From contig NZ_CP046444.1 of NCBI RefSeq assembly GCF_014083945.1, forward strand, positions 3,286,001-3,350,000: a stretch of DNA of 64,000 nucleotides, written 5' to 3'. The position numbers were made by a program, and so were the translations under genes. This DNA is from Granulicella sp. 5B5 (GTDB lineage Bacteria; Acidobacteriota; Terriglobia; Terriglobales; Acidobacteriaceae). Within the stretch, counting starts at the first letter, position 1; every line of letters begins with the position of its first letter. This document shows, piece by piece, positions 19,101-25,143 of the stretch. The notes below the pieces were generated by a model that was not told the origin of the DNA, searched no databases, and was given only the letters and a program-made list of their open reading frames with translations.

Positions 19101-19238
19101 GAGCACGTTGCCCTGAATGATGGCTTTGGCGGCAGCGGCCTGCGCGATGAGGCGGCTGGGTGCGGCTACAGCGGATAAGTAAATGAAGAGAGCGAAAGCG
19201 AAGAACCTGCGGGACCGACGGAGAAGATGTATTGACAC
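16194..19238 (-). CDS. TonB-dependent receptor with N-terminal carboxypeptidase-regulatory-like domain
   Basis: 1014 residues, outer membrane. A signal peptide (about 1-35) is followed by a CarboxypepD_reg-like beta-sandwich (IIQGNVLDAGGAAVPGAQVKL to LDLNLKV), the plug (IMQVMPSEVITSLPNANVADAIGRFPSVTLYRIEGEGVYIQVRG) and a long beta-barrel with alternating aromatic strands ending GGVRYTLGAH. Receptors of this CarboxypepD_reg architecture are abundant in Acidobacteriota. The barrel fragment RPDPYQLVPYVEED and PSLRPEHANNYDLLYEDY are typical of the TonB-linked FhuA/FecA-like group. The ligand is unknown; the adjacent phosphatase hints at phosphate esters. A divergent two-component system lies upstream. 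Confidence 0.9.
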   Translation of the reverse strand: MSIHLLRRSRRFFAFALFIYLSAVAAPSRLIAQAAAAKAIIQGNVLDAGGAAVPGAQVKLAPLPITAVSDDHGAYRMTDVPAGKYTLTVSYVGFAPQTADIDVTPGQTLSLDLNLKVANASQEILVTASRPHGEAESINETRTADNIMQVMPSEVITSLPNANVADAIGRFPSVTLYRIEGEGVYIQVRGTEPRLTNVTVDGITIPAPEPNVRQVRLDIIPSGMVDSIQMNKTLLANMDGNGIGASVNLKTKEASDRPTLDLYGDGGHTNILNGRGSYDFGGTSGKRFGATKRFGLLGDAVFDYNGRGIDNIQPALDPLSTLAMPFYDNNTIREYRYYRTRYGFDGSADYRLTDSTSFYAHGFYSDLKDYGDKWYYEPVSAAIGGTAANPIYPTATTKGSAPKFYTSSKRPNASVGTLILGGRTVHKDSLFTYQISASRSYEQDSAGNPKADFSWIGATQYCNYIPSQQTDLYHPHFANCDNTKTSPLLSAANWQFKDITISKGQNAQLDLTAQTSYAKSYNWWGHFGTVEAGFKFTNAHQSQDSTETVYDGFPSTAPSMTQLLDSFNNTDYFNGTYFGGQYGQVSNFTTAENYTLTNYGGYVDQQKTAADRYPNLFHTVEQIAAGYIMNNMDFGKLHINTGIRFENTRTMTFGYNLTFYGTYSAKTGTYSGGSSSVECPSNAAPAPPAAGNCYTAIGVNNNPSYLDVLPSVEARYALTTNSALRAVVSRGVARPDPYQLVPYVEEDTTASPVAVTIGNPSLRPEHANNYDLLYEDYLQPLGLVQAGFFFKQLQAPQVLTTLPGGLSLSAFPPGYFPASIQTVLAEYPGDAITQYVNGQNAYIYGLELSFQQHFNYLPGVLKGLGLSANYSYTASQEKGLPLRTDRPTTIDQAPNTWKLSPTYDTKRFSARVGLAYDQASLFSYNYVSPTYVAGSDPSGLGTTGPSGDIFTLTHFQVDAQASYRFYKGFSAVISGLNLNNEVFGYYQGNTNFVNQREYYKPTYTGGVRYTLGAH

Positions 19239-19405
19239 GATACGCTCCTAAGTCCGGGCGCACTCTTGTGGAGTGAGGGCAGAAAGCGACGGTGCGCAGG
19301 GACAGTTTGGAGTGTGGCAGCCGTATCTAAGCGCAACCTAAGGAAGTGGTCTCGTCGCGGGCTGTTTCATCGAATATTGATCTTTGCTGCCTACGCTTGA
19401 ATCAC

Positions 19406-20083
19406 ATGCGCATCCTGATCGTTGAAGACAAACGCAGCCTGGCGAACCACATGGGGCGCGCGCTGGAAAACGAGGGCCATACCGTATCCGTTGCCTACGA
19501 TGGCGACCAGGGGCTGCGGCTGGGCCGGACTGCGGTCTACGACCTGATGCTGCTGGACGTGATGCTGCCCAGGATGGATGGCTTCTCGGTGATACGGTCG
19601 TTGCGCGAAGAGCGGTTGCGAACGCAGACGATCCTGGTATCGGCGCGGGACTCGATGGAGGACATTATTCGCGGGCTCGATGCGGGCGCGGATGACTATC
19701 TCACGAAGCCGTTTGCGCTCGATGTCCTGCTTGCCAAGGTGCGCGCTACTGAACGGAGAGTTCCGCGCGTAGAGCCGCAGATTGCTCAGTTCGAAGACTT
19801 GATCCTGCGGCCACATCTGTGTGAGTTGCAGCGTGGTGACCGCGTGGAGGCGCTCACGCGGACGGAGTGCGCTCTTTTGGACACGCTGATCCGGCGCGCG
19901 GGCGTGATCGTCCCGCACCATGTGCTGATTGACGAAGGCTGGGGGCCGGGTGCCGATGTCAGCTTCGACAGCCTCTATGTGTTTATCCGCGCGTTGCGCA
20001 ACAAGATCACCAAGCCAGGGGAGCGTGCGCTGCTGCATACCATTCGCGGTGTCGGCTACACGCTGCGCGGCGATCTATGCTGA
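19406..20083 (+). CDS. OmpR-family response regulator
   Basis: 225 residues from the ATG at 19406; the receiver begins at once (MRILIVEDKRSL), so the longer open frame to 19346 is not used. The phosphorylated aspartate is D51 in LMLLDVMLP, with a conserved switch serine in ILVSAR and lysine in DYLTKPF. The C-terminal winged helix (about 130-225) ends HTIRGVGYTLRGD. The stop overlaps the kinase start (ATGCTGA), so the pair is translated together. It is divergent from the TonB-receptor gene, which may be its target. Confidence 0.9.
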   Translation: MRILIVEDKRSLANHMGRALENEGHTVSVAYDGDQGLRLGRTAVYDLMLLDVMLPRMDGFSVIRSLREERLRTQTILVSARDSMEDIIRGLDAGADDYLTKPFALDVLLAKVRATERRVPRVEPQIAQFEDLILRPHLCELQRGDRVEALTRTECALLDTLIRRAGVIVPHHVLIDEGWGPGADVSFDSLYVFIRALRNKITKPGERALLHTIRGVGYTLRGDLC

Positions 20084-21495
20084 AGGGCCGCATGTCTATC
20101 TCCCTCCGTCTCACGCTCTGGTTTGGCGGCGCATTCTTCGCGGTCTGGGTCCTGTTCGGCGTGAGCATGTGGGCGAACCTGCGCGGTACGCTTACGCACG
20201 AACGTCATCAGACGCTCTCGCGCCGGCTTGAGCGGCTTCAGGATGTGTTCACGCACGATCAGGCGGCGCCGCCCGTTGATCGCAATCAGGACTTCATCGA
20301 CTTTGCACACGCCACCGGCAACGGGCTGATGGAGGTCTTTCGCCCCGATGGCACGCGCGCTTTCCCCTCTCCTTCAGAAGCAGCGATGGCCTTTCCATGG
20401 CCTCAGTTCAGGGCCGAAACCAAGGGCTTCTTTGTCTCCGTTCCGGCAGCAGGGCAGTCATATTGGGTGCTGGGACAGCCCTTCCTGCTGGCAGGGCAGC
20501 ACTACGTGCTGATGGCGGCGGCGCCTGACGCCGGCAATGTGCTCGTCGTGAACCGCTTCCTGTGGGGGCTTCTCGCCGCGTGCCCAGTTCTTCTGCTGAT
20601 CTCCTCAGGGAGTGGTTACTGGATCAGCCGGCGCGCGCTCCAGCCTGTCAGCGCTATCGCGGACACAGCTCGCTCCATCAGTATCGGTAATATCTCGGAA
20701 CGCATCCCGGTCTCTCCTACTGGCGATGAGCTGCAACGTCTTGCCGAAACCTGTAATGCGATGCTTGACCGGCTGGAATCTTCGGTCAACCAGATCAAGC
20801 GCTTCACCGCAGACGCGTCGCATGAACTCCGCGGCCCGCTCTCGTTTACCCGCACGGTCGCAGAGATCGCGATACGCAATCCGGCCGCGGACCCCGAGAG
20901 TCGTCAGGCCCTGCTGGATATCGTTGACGAGACGGCCAAAGCCACGGTGCTTCTCGAAGACATGCTTGCCCTGGCCCGCGCAGACTCCCTGCCCGTGTAC
21001 CTGCCGCGCACACCGCTGAACCTCTCATCCGTCATAAGAGAGGTCTGTGAGATGGCGCAACCCCTTGTCACTCAGCATGGGCTTACGTTGCTGACCCGCT
21101 GTGAAGACACGCATGCAATGGTGCTCGGCGACCCTGCATATCTCAAACGCATGCTTTGGATTCTTCTTGATAATGCGATCAAATACTCAAGGACGAACGG
21201 CGTGATTGAGGTCCACCTGAGCCCTGGCCTGGAACAGGTAAGCGTGATTGTGCGAGATACCGGCATCGGCATCTCGCAGGCCGATCTGCCGTTTATCTTC
21301 GACCGCTTTTATAGAGCCGATCCATCGCGGTGCGCTGTGGAAGGCAGTGGGCTTGGGCTCGCCATTGCAAAATGGATCGCAGAAGCCCATGAAGCGCGCA
21401 TTTCGGTGGTGAGCGAAGAAGGCGCCGGCACATCCTTCACTGTTGCATTTCCAGAATCAACTGCGATGCCGGGCAGGACCAGGAAGTACGCGTGA
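20077..21495 (+). CDS. Membrane sensor histidine kinase
   Basis: 472 residues. Two membrane helices (about 10-32 and 160-182) enclose a periplasmic sensor domain of about 125 residues. A HAMP segment follows (RRALQPVSAIADTARSI), then the H-box with H249 in FTADASHELRGPL, the N-box in LWILLDNAIKYS, and G-boxes VRDTGIGI and GSGLGLAIAKWI. A full HisKA/HATPase_c kinase. It overlaps the response regulator by 7 nt. The ligand is not evident. Confidence 0.92.
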   Translation: MLKGRMSISLRLTLWFGGAFFAVWVLFGVSMWANLRGTLTHERHQTLSRRLERLQDVFTHDQAAPPVDRNQDFIDFAHATGNGLMEVFRPDGTRAFPSPSEAAMAFPWPQFRAETKGFFVSVPAAGQSYWVLGQPFLLAGQHYVLMAAAPDAGNVLVVNRFLWGLLAACPVLLLISSGSGYWISRRALQPVSAIADTARSISIGNISERIPVSPTGDELQRLAETCNAMLDRLESSVNQIKRFTADASHELRGPLSFTRTVAEIAIRNPAADPESRQALLDIVDETAKATVLLEDMLALARADSLPVYLPRTPLNLSSVIREVCEMAQPLVTQHGLTLLTRCEDTHAMVLGDPAYLKRMLWILLDNAIKYSRTNGVIEVHLSPGLEQVSVIVRDTGIGISQADLPFIFDRFYRADPSRCAVEGSGLGLAIAKWIAEAHEARISVVSEEGAGTSFTVAFPESTAMPGRTRKYA

Positions 21496-21513
21496 ACCTT
21501 TCATGGCTACTTG

Positions 21514-21547
21514 CCGATAAGCCCTGACGCTGTGTTGGGCTTATCGG
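21514..21547 (+). terminator. Hairpin after the sensor kinase
   Basis: A perfect 11-bp stem, CCGATAAGCCC / GGGCTTATCGG, with a 12-nt loop starts 19 bases after the kinase stop. There is no T-run, so Rho-independent activity is uncertain. It is the last host element before the prophage edge. Confidence 0.5.
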
Positions 21548-21576
21548 AGACTCATGCATATCTTCGGATATTGAAA

Positions 21577-21599
21577 TGGTAGGCGAGACAGGGATCGAA
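21577..21599. repeat. att copy at the left prophage end
   Basis: 23 bases beginning TGGTAGGCGAGACAGGG are identical to the last 23 bases of the tRNA-Arg gene (as read on the plus strand at 61435-61457). No other part of the tRNA is present here, so this is the short displaced copy made by integrase-mediated insertion. Confidence 0.9.
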
Positions 21600-21636
21600 A
21601 ACAGGATTGAACCCATTATTTTGCAGTGACTTGCGT

Positions 21637-21879
21637 CTATAAAGTATTTCTATACCCCTGCTTTATACCCCCATTCGGCATCTCTCGGGCTGCTAGGCGA
21701 TCTGTTTGCCATGCGGTGATCTCGCGTTCGTCCCATGCAACTACGCCGCCGCCCAGCGGGATGCGCATAGGAAATGTCTTCTGCTCCATGCGTCGATAGA
21801 TCGTCGGGCGCGACAGGCCCGTCCGGTGCATGACCTCTGGCAAGCGTAGAAAGCATGAGACTGATTGCGCAGGCGTCAT
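21637..21879 (-). CDS. AlpA-family phage regulator/excisionase-like protein
   Basis: 80 residues. The MerR-type winged HTH runs FLRLPEVMHRTGLSRPTIYRRMEQKTFPMRIPLGGGVVAWDEREITAW, the signature of the AlpA family (prophage CP4-57 regulator), whose members act as excisionases or activate integrase genes. It lies directly inside the left att site, at the opposite end from the integrase. Its ATG overlaps the stop of the upstream gene (ATGA), as the last gene of a leftward operon. Confidence 0.85.
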   Translation of the reverse strand: MTPAQSVSCFLRLPEVMHRTGLSRPTIYRRMEQKTFPMRIPLGGGVVAWDEREITAWQTDRLAAREMPNGGIKQGYRNTL

Positions 21880-22202
21880 CGAGATCTCCGAGATACTTTG
21901 CAGACGAGGGTCGGGTGTTGCCTTTCATAGATTGCCCACCCATCGATGATGCCAACCAACTGCGGATTTGATTCGAAAAAATCTAAATGACCGAAATGCT
22001 TATCGAAGATTTCGAACTCATCCCAGACCCACGACCTGTGTGAGCTCTGTGGTGTGCTGATCACAATCATCTTCCTGTCCATCACTGGATGGATCGTGAG
22101 GGTAACCGGCGCTAGTTCCGTAGCCAGTGCCAGTAATGGCGCGGGGAGTGCGGGAGTGATGGCGGCTGCAGCGGCAGTGCATAGGAATTGGCGGCGGTTC
22201 AT
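21876..22202 (-). CDS. Small exported protein with Tat-like signal
   Basis: 108 residues from the ATG at 22202, which overlaps the upstream stop. The N-terminus MNRRQFLCTAAAAAITPALPAPLLALATE has twin arginines before a hydrophobic Ala-rich core, the pattern of a Tat signal peptide. The mature part is short with no family I recognise (LVGIIDGWAIYERQHPTLVCK). Export of a prophage early-region product suggests lysogenic conversion or envelope modification; that is inference. Confidence 0.6.
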   Translation of the reverse strand: MNRRQFLCTAAAAAITPALPAPLLALATELAPVTLTIHPVMDRKMIVISTPQSSHRSWVWDEFEIFDKHFGHLDFFESNPQLVGIIDGWAIYERQHPTLVCKVSRRSR

Positions 22203-22375
22203 TCGAGTATCCTCTTGCAAATCTGAGCGACGTTGTAGGCAAACCATAGGAGCCCATCATCTCCAGCCTTCGTCCACCAAACGCGCGAGTTCGAGAGACT
22301 GTAATCGACCTCGGGATGCTCGGCCATGTAAGCGCGCGTCTCGCGATCCGTTACGACGATATTGGGTCGCTTCAT
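22199..22375 (-). CDS. Hypothetical small prophage protein
   Basis: 58 residues from the ATG at 22375, which has a GAGG element eight bases upstream. A longer frame to 22558 exists but would read through the 35-codon gene next door in another frame, so the short version is chosen. The sequence (RPNIVVTDRETRAYMAEHP...ICKRILE) has no family I recognise. Its stop overlaps the start of the Tat-like gene. Confidence 0.5.
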   Translation of the reverse strand: MKRPNIVVTDRETRAYMAEHPEVDYSLSNSRVWWTKAGDDGLLWFAYNVAQICKRILE

Positions 22376-22407
22376 TTGCTTGGCCTCATGCTGCGGAAGG
22401 AGCGGTT

Positions 22408-22515
22408 TTATGCGTTCGCAAAGATGGCGCGCACGATGTTGGTGGCCGTAATTATCAATGCGAAGCCTACCAACAGGCGCACACGCATCTCGGATGTAAG
22501 TTGAAAACGTTTCAT
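22408..22515 (-). CDS. 35-residue single-pass membrane peptide
   Basis: An ATG at 22515 is preceded by AGGAGAATCC, a near-ideal ribosome site. The product is MKRFQLTSEMRVRLLVGFAL then IITATNIVRAIFANA, with one hydrophobic helix of about 18 residues and a basic N-terminus, so N-in orientation is expected. It is first in the leftward operon of four. The function is unknown; it is too short for most gene finders. Confidence 0.6.
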   Translation of the reverse strand: MKRFQLTSEMRVRLLVGFALIITATNIVRAIFANA

Positions 22516-22604
22516 GGATTCTCCTAGGTTTACGTCTGTACTTCAAAGTTGTTTCCATGCGTTATGCTGGATGGCATCATTCTCATCCCATCGAGGCAGA
22601 GCTT

Positions 22605-23198
22605 ATGGATATTGTCTTGTTGTGCGCGATCACGGCCATTGCGATCAGCGTGATTGCATATGTCGCATTTCACAACCCTGACGTCGACGCCTCTACGGCC
22701 GGCGTTATTCCGGCACAGCCTCCGCAAGCCGGACGCGCCATGCTGCCGGGCTTCTATGAGCATCCGGCTGGGGACGATGCGTTGATGGATATTGCGGCGG
22801 AATCCCTGGGCGGTCTCGGATGGTTCCGGTCGAAGATCGCAGGAGTGTCCTTCCGAAACGAGGATGGGACTTCCCGGCAGTATGCGTTGATCGCACTCGA
22901 CATCGGCGCTGTGCTGCACATTGTTCCAGACCCCGATAACCCTAAGGACGAGAATGCTTTTGCCATTTATACGAAGGATTGGGAGCAGCTCGGGTATCTG
23001 CCGCGCCATACAGCCGAGGACATGGCTGGGCGATGGTACAACGGCGAGCGCTATGTCGGAGTGCTGCTCAAGCGTGATTTTGTGGGAGAACGGATGAACT
23101 GCGGAGCCATTATTGGGCTGCTGCAACTCTCGCGTGTGAAAGCCCGCGAGTATGGATTGTTGGACGATGGCGATCATTCTGAAACTACCTTGTCTTGA
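22605..23198 (+). CDS. Membrane-anchored HIRAN-domain protein
   Basis: 197 residues from the ATG at 22605 (GAGG ribosome site; an upstream frame start at 22557 is less likely). One N-terminal membrane helix (about residues 2-22) is followed by a linker and a HIRAN-like domain of about 95 residues: IALDIGAVLHIVPDPDNPKDENAFAIY, DWEQLGYLPRHTAEDMA, and VGVLLKRDF. HIRAN domains bind 3' DNA ends in HLTF-type enzymes. A stand-alone, membrane-tethered form beside the immunity genes could be an exclusion or host-takeover factor; that is inference. It converges on the XRE gene with a 25-nt overlap. Confidence 0.7.
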   Translation: MDIVLLCAITAIAISVIAYVAFHNPDVDASTAGVIPAQPPQAGRAMLPGFYEHPAGDDALMDIAAESLGGLGWFRSKIAGVSFRNEDGTSRQYALIALDIGAVLHIVPDPDNPKDENAFAIYTKDWEQLGYLPRHTAEDMAGRWYNGERYVGVLLKRDFVGERMNCGAIIGLLQLSRVKAREYGLLDDGDHSETTLS

Positions 23199-23404
23199 TA
23201 TCGCTCGGGATACAGGATTTCGTTCTCAGAGATCGCATGATGAAGGAACTCTTTGATCTTGGCAGCCACACGTGGCGATGCATTTGCGGTGCCAGCCTCG
23301 ATCTTCGAATAGTGAGGCCGGGAAACGCCAACTGCCTTCGCGACATCCTGTTGTGAAGGCTTTCGTGGATCGGCAGCGCGAACTTTACTGAGCGGCGTAG
23401 ACAT
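23174..23404 (-). CDS. XRE/Cro-like DNA-binding protein
   Basis: 76 residues. An HTH of the XRE family is seen in KPSQQDVAKAVGVSRPHYSKIEAGTANASPRVAAKIKEFL. It is transcribed away from the CI-like gene with only 32 bases between starts, the usual cI/cro arrangement. The promoter at 23415-23443 puts the transcript start about 4-5 bases before the ATG, so the mRNA is nearly leaderless; no Shine-Dalgarno is present. It probably acts as the Cro-like antagonist or an antirepressor in the lysogeny decision. Confidence 0.82.
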   Translation of the reverse strand: MSTPLSKVRAADPRKPSQQDVAKAVGVSRPHYSKIEAGTANASPRVAAKIKEFLHHAISENEILYPERYQDKVVSE

Positions 23405-23414
23405 CTTGAAAGGA

Positions 23415-23443
23415 ATTATGGTGCATCAAATGAACTATGTCAA
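23415..23443 (-). promoter_or_regulatory. Leftward sigma-70 promoter of the XRE gene
   Basis: On the minus strand, TTGACA (23438-23443), a 17-bp spacer and CATAAT (23415-23420). A 15-bp operator fills the spacer and abuts the -10 box. The predicted start lies around 23408-23409, a few bases before the ATG. Confidence 0.75.
23421..23435. promoter_or_regulatory. Repressor operator O1
   Basis: GTGCATCAAATGAAC matches the consensus GTTCAT-N3-ATGAAC at 11 of 12 positions. It lies wholly in the spacer of the leftward promoter, so a bound repressor would exclude RNA polymerase. Confidence 0.65.
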
Positions 23444-24144
23444 TGTTCATGGAGAAAACATTTATCCCACTCGTCCTCCCGCAAGCTATGTTTATGTTCG
23501 AGATTGGGAACATCTTCAAGGTTCGTCGTGAGAAACTCCGCATGTCTGCACAGCAAGTTGCAGATCTTGCCGGTATATCGCGTTCATACTATACAAAGCT
23601 GGAAAACGGAGATAACGATGGCACTCTCAAGACGCTTGTTGCCATCTGCGGAGCACTCCGGCTAGACTTTGAAACTCTGTTCACATCGACAGGAAACGCC
23701 CGCATTCTGGAAGACGATATGCGGCGCGTCCCATTGATGACATTGGCGCAAGCCTATGCCTGGATACAGTCAGGTGCAGAGATTCGAGGAGCCGATATGT
23801 ACCCATCGATTTCAATCAATATTGACTGCTCACCGCGGACTATAGGTGTTGTGCTCTCCGATGATTCCATGGAGCCACAATTCAGCAAGGGCGATACCAT
23901 CGTGTGCGATTTGAATATAAACCCTCGGCCCGGCTGCGTGGTTCTTGCAACAAATACCGAGACACAGGCCTCCATGATTCGCATCTATGCCGACCTTGGC
24001 ACTGATGAAGCCGGCGAAAAAATATTTGAACTGCGCCCGCGTAACAGTTTTTATCCAACGCTCCGATCAGATCGCAAGCCGTTGTTTGTGACGGCTGTAG
24101 GTATCGAGCGTCGAGAGCCGCTCATTGATCCCATGGTGATGTAA
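23437..24144 (+). CDS. CI-like repressor, XRE HTH plus S24/LexA-type C-terminal domain
   Basis: 235 residues if begun at 23437. The N-terminal HTH is IGNIFKVRREKLRMSAQQVADLAGISRSYYTKLENGDND; the C-terminal domain carries VVLSDDSMEPQFSKGDTIVCD with the family serine. The lysine of the Ser-Lys dyad, expected in the ATFKKY-like strand, seems replaced (ASMIRIY), and no Ala-Gly cleavage site is obvious in the linker. SOS self-cleavage may therefore be absent. In-frame ATGs at 23449 and 23488 are possible starts; none has a ribosome site. It is the probable lysogeny repressor. Confidence 0.85.
   Translation: MSMFMEKTFIPLVLPQAMFMFEIGNIFKVRREKLRMSAQQVADLAGISRSYYTKLENGDNDGTLKTLVAICGALRLDFETLFTSTGNARILEDDMRRVPLMTLAQAYAWIQSGAEIRGADMYPSISINIDCSPRTIGVVLSDDSMEPQFSKGDTIVCDLNINPRPGCVVLATNTETQASMIRIYADLGTDEAGEKIFELRPRNSFYPTLRSDRKPLFVTAVGIERREPLIDPMVM
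23445..23459. promoter_or_regulatory. Repressor operator O1', weaker
   Basis: GTTCATGGAGAAAAC keeps one perfect half-site and matches the dyad consensus at 9 of 12 positions. Its start is exactly 24 bp from the start of O1, the same spacing as the O2-O3 pair. Confidence 0.5.
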
Positions 24145-24166
24145 AGGAACAGCACGAAAGAAAGGC

Positions 24167-24197
24167 GCTCACGGATGTTCATGCCGTGAGCTTTTTT
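24167..24197 (+). terminator. Rho-independent terminator of the repressor gene
   Basis: An 8-bp stem GCTCACGG / CCGTGAGC with a 9-nt loop is followed by six T residues. It ends the repressor transcript just ahead of the rightward early promoter. Confidence 0.88.
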
Positions 24198-24201
24198 CTG
24201 C

Positions 24202-24230
24202 TTGACAATGTTCTCAATATGAGCAATGCT
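24202..24230 (+). promoter_or_regulatory. Rightward early promoter
   Basis: TTGACA (24202-24207), 17-bp spacer, weak -10 AATGCT (24225-24230). As in the leftward promoter, a 15-bp operator fills the spacer and ends exactly at the -10 box. The predicted transcript start is about six bases before the ATG at 24243, so the message would be nearly leaderless. Confidence 0.65.
24210..24224. promoter_or_regulatory. Repressor operator O2
   Basis: GTTCTCAATATGAGC matches the dyad consensus GTTCAT-N3-ATGAAC at 9 of 12 positions. It sits in the spacer of the rightward promoter, at the same place as O1 in the leftward promoter. Confidence 0.55.
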
Positions 24231-24233
24231 CTA

Positions 24234-24248
24234 GTTCATCTTATGAAC
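24234..24248. promoter_or_regulatory. Repressor operator O3, perfect dyad
   Basis: GTTCATCTTATGAAC is a perfect inverted repeat of 6-bp arms. It starts 24 bp after O2 and covers the predicted transcript start and the start codon of the first early gene (ATG at 24243). Confidence 0.68.
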
Positions 24249-24488
24249 AGCACTGCGAACGGGCGAGACTATTGCGAACGCTGCCTTGGGGGCAAGGATT
24301 CTCCGGGGATGGTGCACAGCCGGCTGACGGGTGAGCGCTATCTGTGCGACGACCCATTCCACGATCAACCGTGCTGGCCGCAGGCTTCCGCGACCGGCGG
24401 CGAGTTGACTATCGCCTACAACGGTGGCGAGACCCTGAACCATGATGAGGCCGCTCTCCGCGCTGCTGACTGCGAGGTGCGCGCATGA
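24243..24488 (+). CDS. Small Cys-containing early protein, first gene of rightward operon
   Basis: 81 residues from the ATG at 24243, which lies inside operator O3. The sequence has paired cysteines (YCERC near the N-terminus, then YLCDDPFHDQPCW), perhaps a small zinc site. I recognise no family. It is the first gene behind the early promoter and is coupled by ATGA overlap to the next gene. Confidence 0.65.
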   Translation: MNSTANGRDYCERCLGGKDSPGMVHSRLTGERYLCDDPFHDQPCWPQASATGGELTIAYNGGETLNHDEAALRAADCEVRA

Positions 24489-24727
24489 GGCCTGTGCTCA
24501 AGATCGAAGGGTCGGTAGACGGCGTGACCGTGTCTCTGCTCTGCGAGGTGCCTTGTGACGGTGTGTCTCCGCTGCAGGTCGAGCGGAGTTTTCTGACGCA
24601 TCGCACGTTCTTTCCTCGCGGGCTTGGTGAGACGGCAGCATCGATGACGCCGGTGAATGCCGAACTTTGGTTCGCATGCCTGTTCGGCTCGTTTTCCGAG
24701 AGCAACATCGCAGAGGTGAGTCGATGA
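24485..24727 (+). CDS. Hypothetical early protein
   Basis: 80 residues; the start overlaps the previous stop (ATGA) and its stop overlaps the next start. The sequence is mixed beta-like (LKIEGSVDGVTVSLLCEVPCDGVSPLQVERSFLTHRTFF) with no motif I can assign. Continuous coupling and normal codon use support it being a real gene. Confidence 0.6.
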   Translation: MRPVLKIEGSVDGVTVSLLCEVPCDGVSPLQVERSFLTHRTFFPRGLGETAASMTPVNAELWFACLFGSFSESNIAEVSR

Positions 24728-25143
24728 GGCCCCGCAAGACGTTGCTGCTACTCGCGCGCAATGATGGCGAGCTCGGTTTATGGCGCATGCGGCTGGAGAC
24801 GGCCGGGTATCGCGTGGTTTGTGCGCTGGACCTGGACGAGTTGGCGCGCGGGCTGAATGAGAATCCGGAGACGGCGGTCGTGGTCTCGCAGTGGGGATCG
24901 CCGGATGTGGCGCGGGTGTTGAAGGGCTTCCACGCCGTGATGATCGGTGCGGAGGCGAAGCTGCTGCTGATCGATTTGCCGCAGTCGCCGGACTATGTTT
25001 GCGATGCAATCGAGACTAGCGGCCCTGCGCTGGTAGCGCGGGTGCGCGAGCGGGTGAAGGTGCTGGCTGCACGCAGGCGCGGACCGAAGAGGATGGCCGG
25101 GCGTGAGTTGGCTCCGGCAGTGTTTGAGGCGGTGCCGGCATGA
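24724..25143 (+). CDS. Receiver-like early protein lacking the phospho-acceptor
   Basis: 139 residues from the ATG at 24724 (ATGA coupled). The alternating pattern KTLLLLARNDGELGLWRMRLETAGYRVVCALDLDEL, then ENPETAVVVSQW and AKLLLIDLPQ, reads as a CheY-like alpha/beta fold. The position of the phosphorylated Asp is Ser (VVVSQ), so it would be a pseudo-receiver. A basic tail (ARRRGPKR) follows. The fold call rests on strand/helix pattern only. Confidence 0.5.
   Translation: MRPRKTLLLLARNDGELGLWRMRLETAGYRVVCALDLDELARGLNENPETAVVVSQWGSPDVARVLKGFHAVMIGAEAKLLLIDLPQSPDYVCDAIETSGPALVARVRERVKVLAARRRGPKRMAGRELAPAVFEAVPA

Noticed and set aside
22316-22504. 62-codon plus-strand frame over the small leftward genes
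   Set aside because: The opposite strand has an ideal ribosome site and a sensible membrane peptide, and the genes there are coupled.
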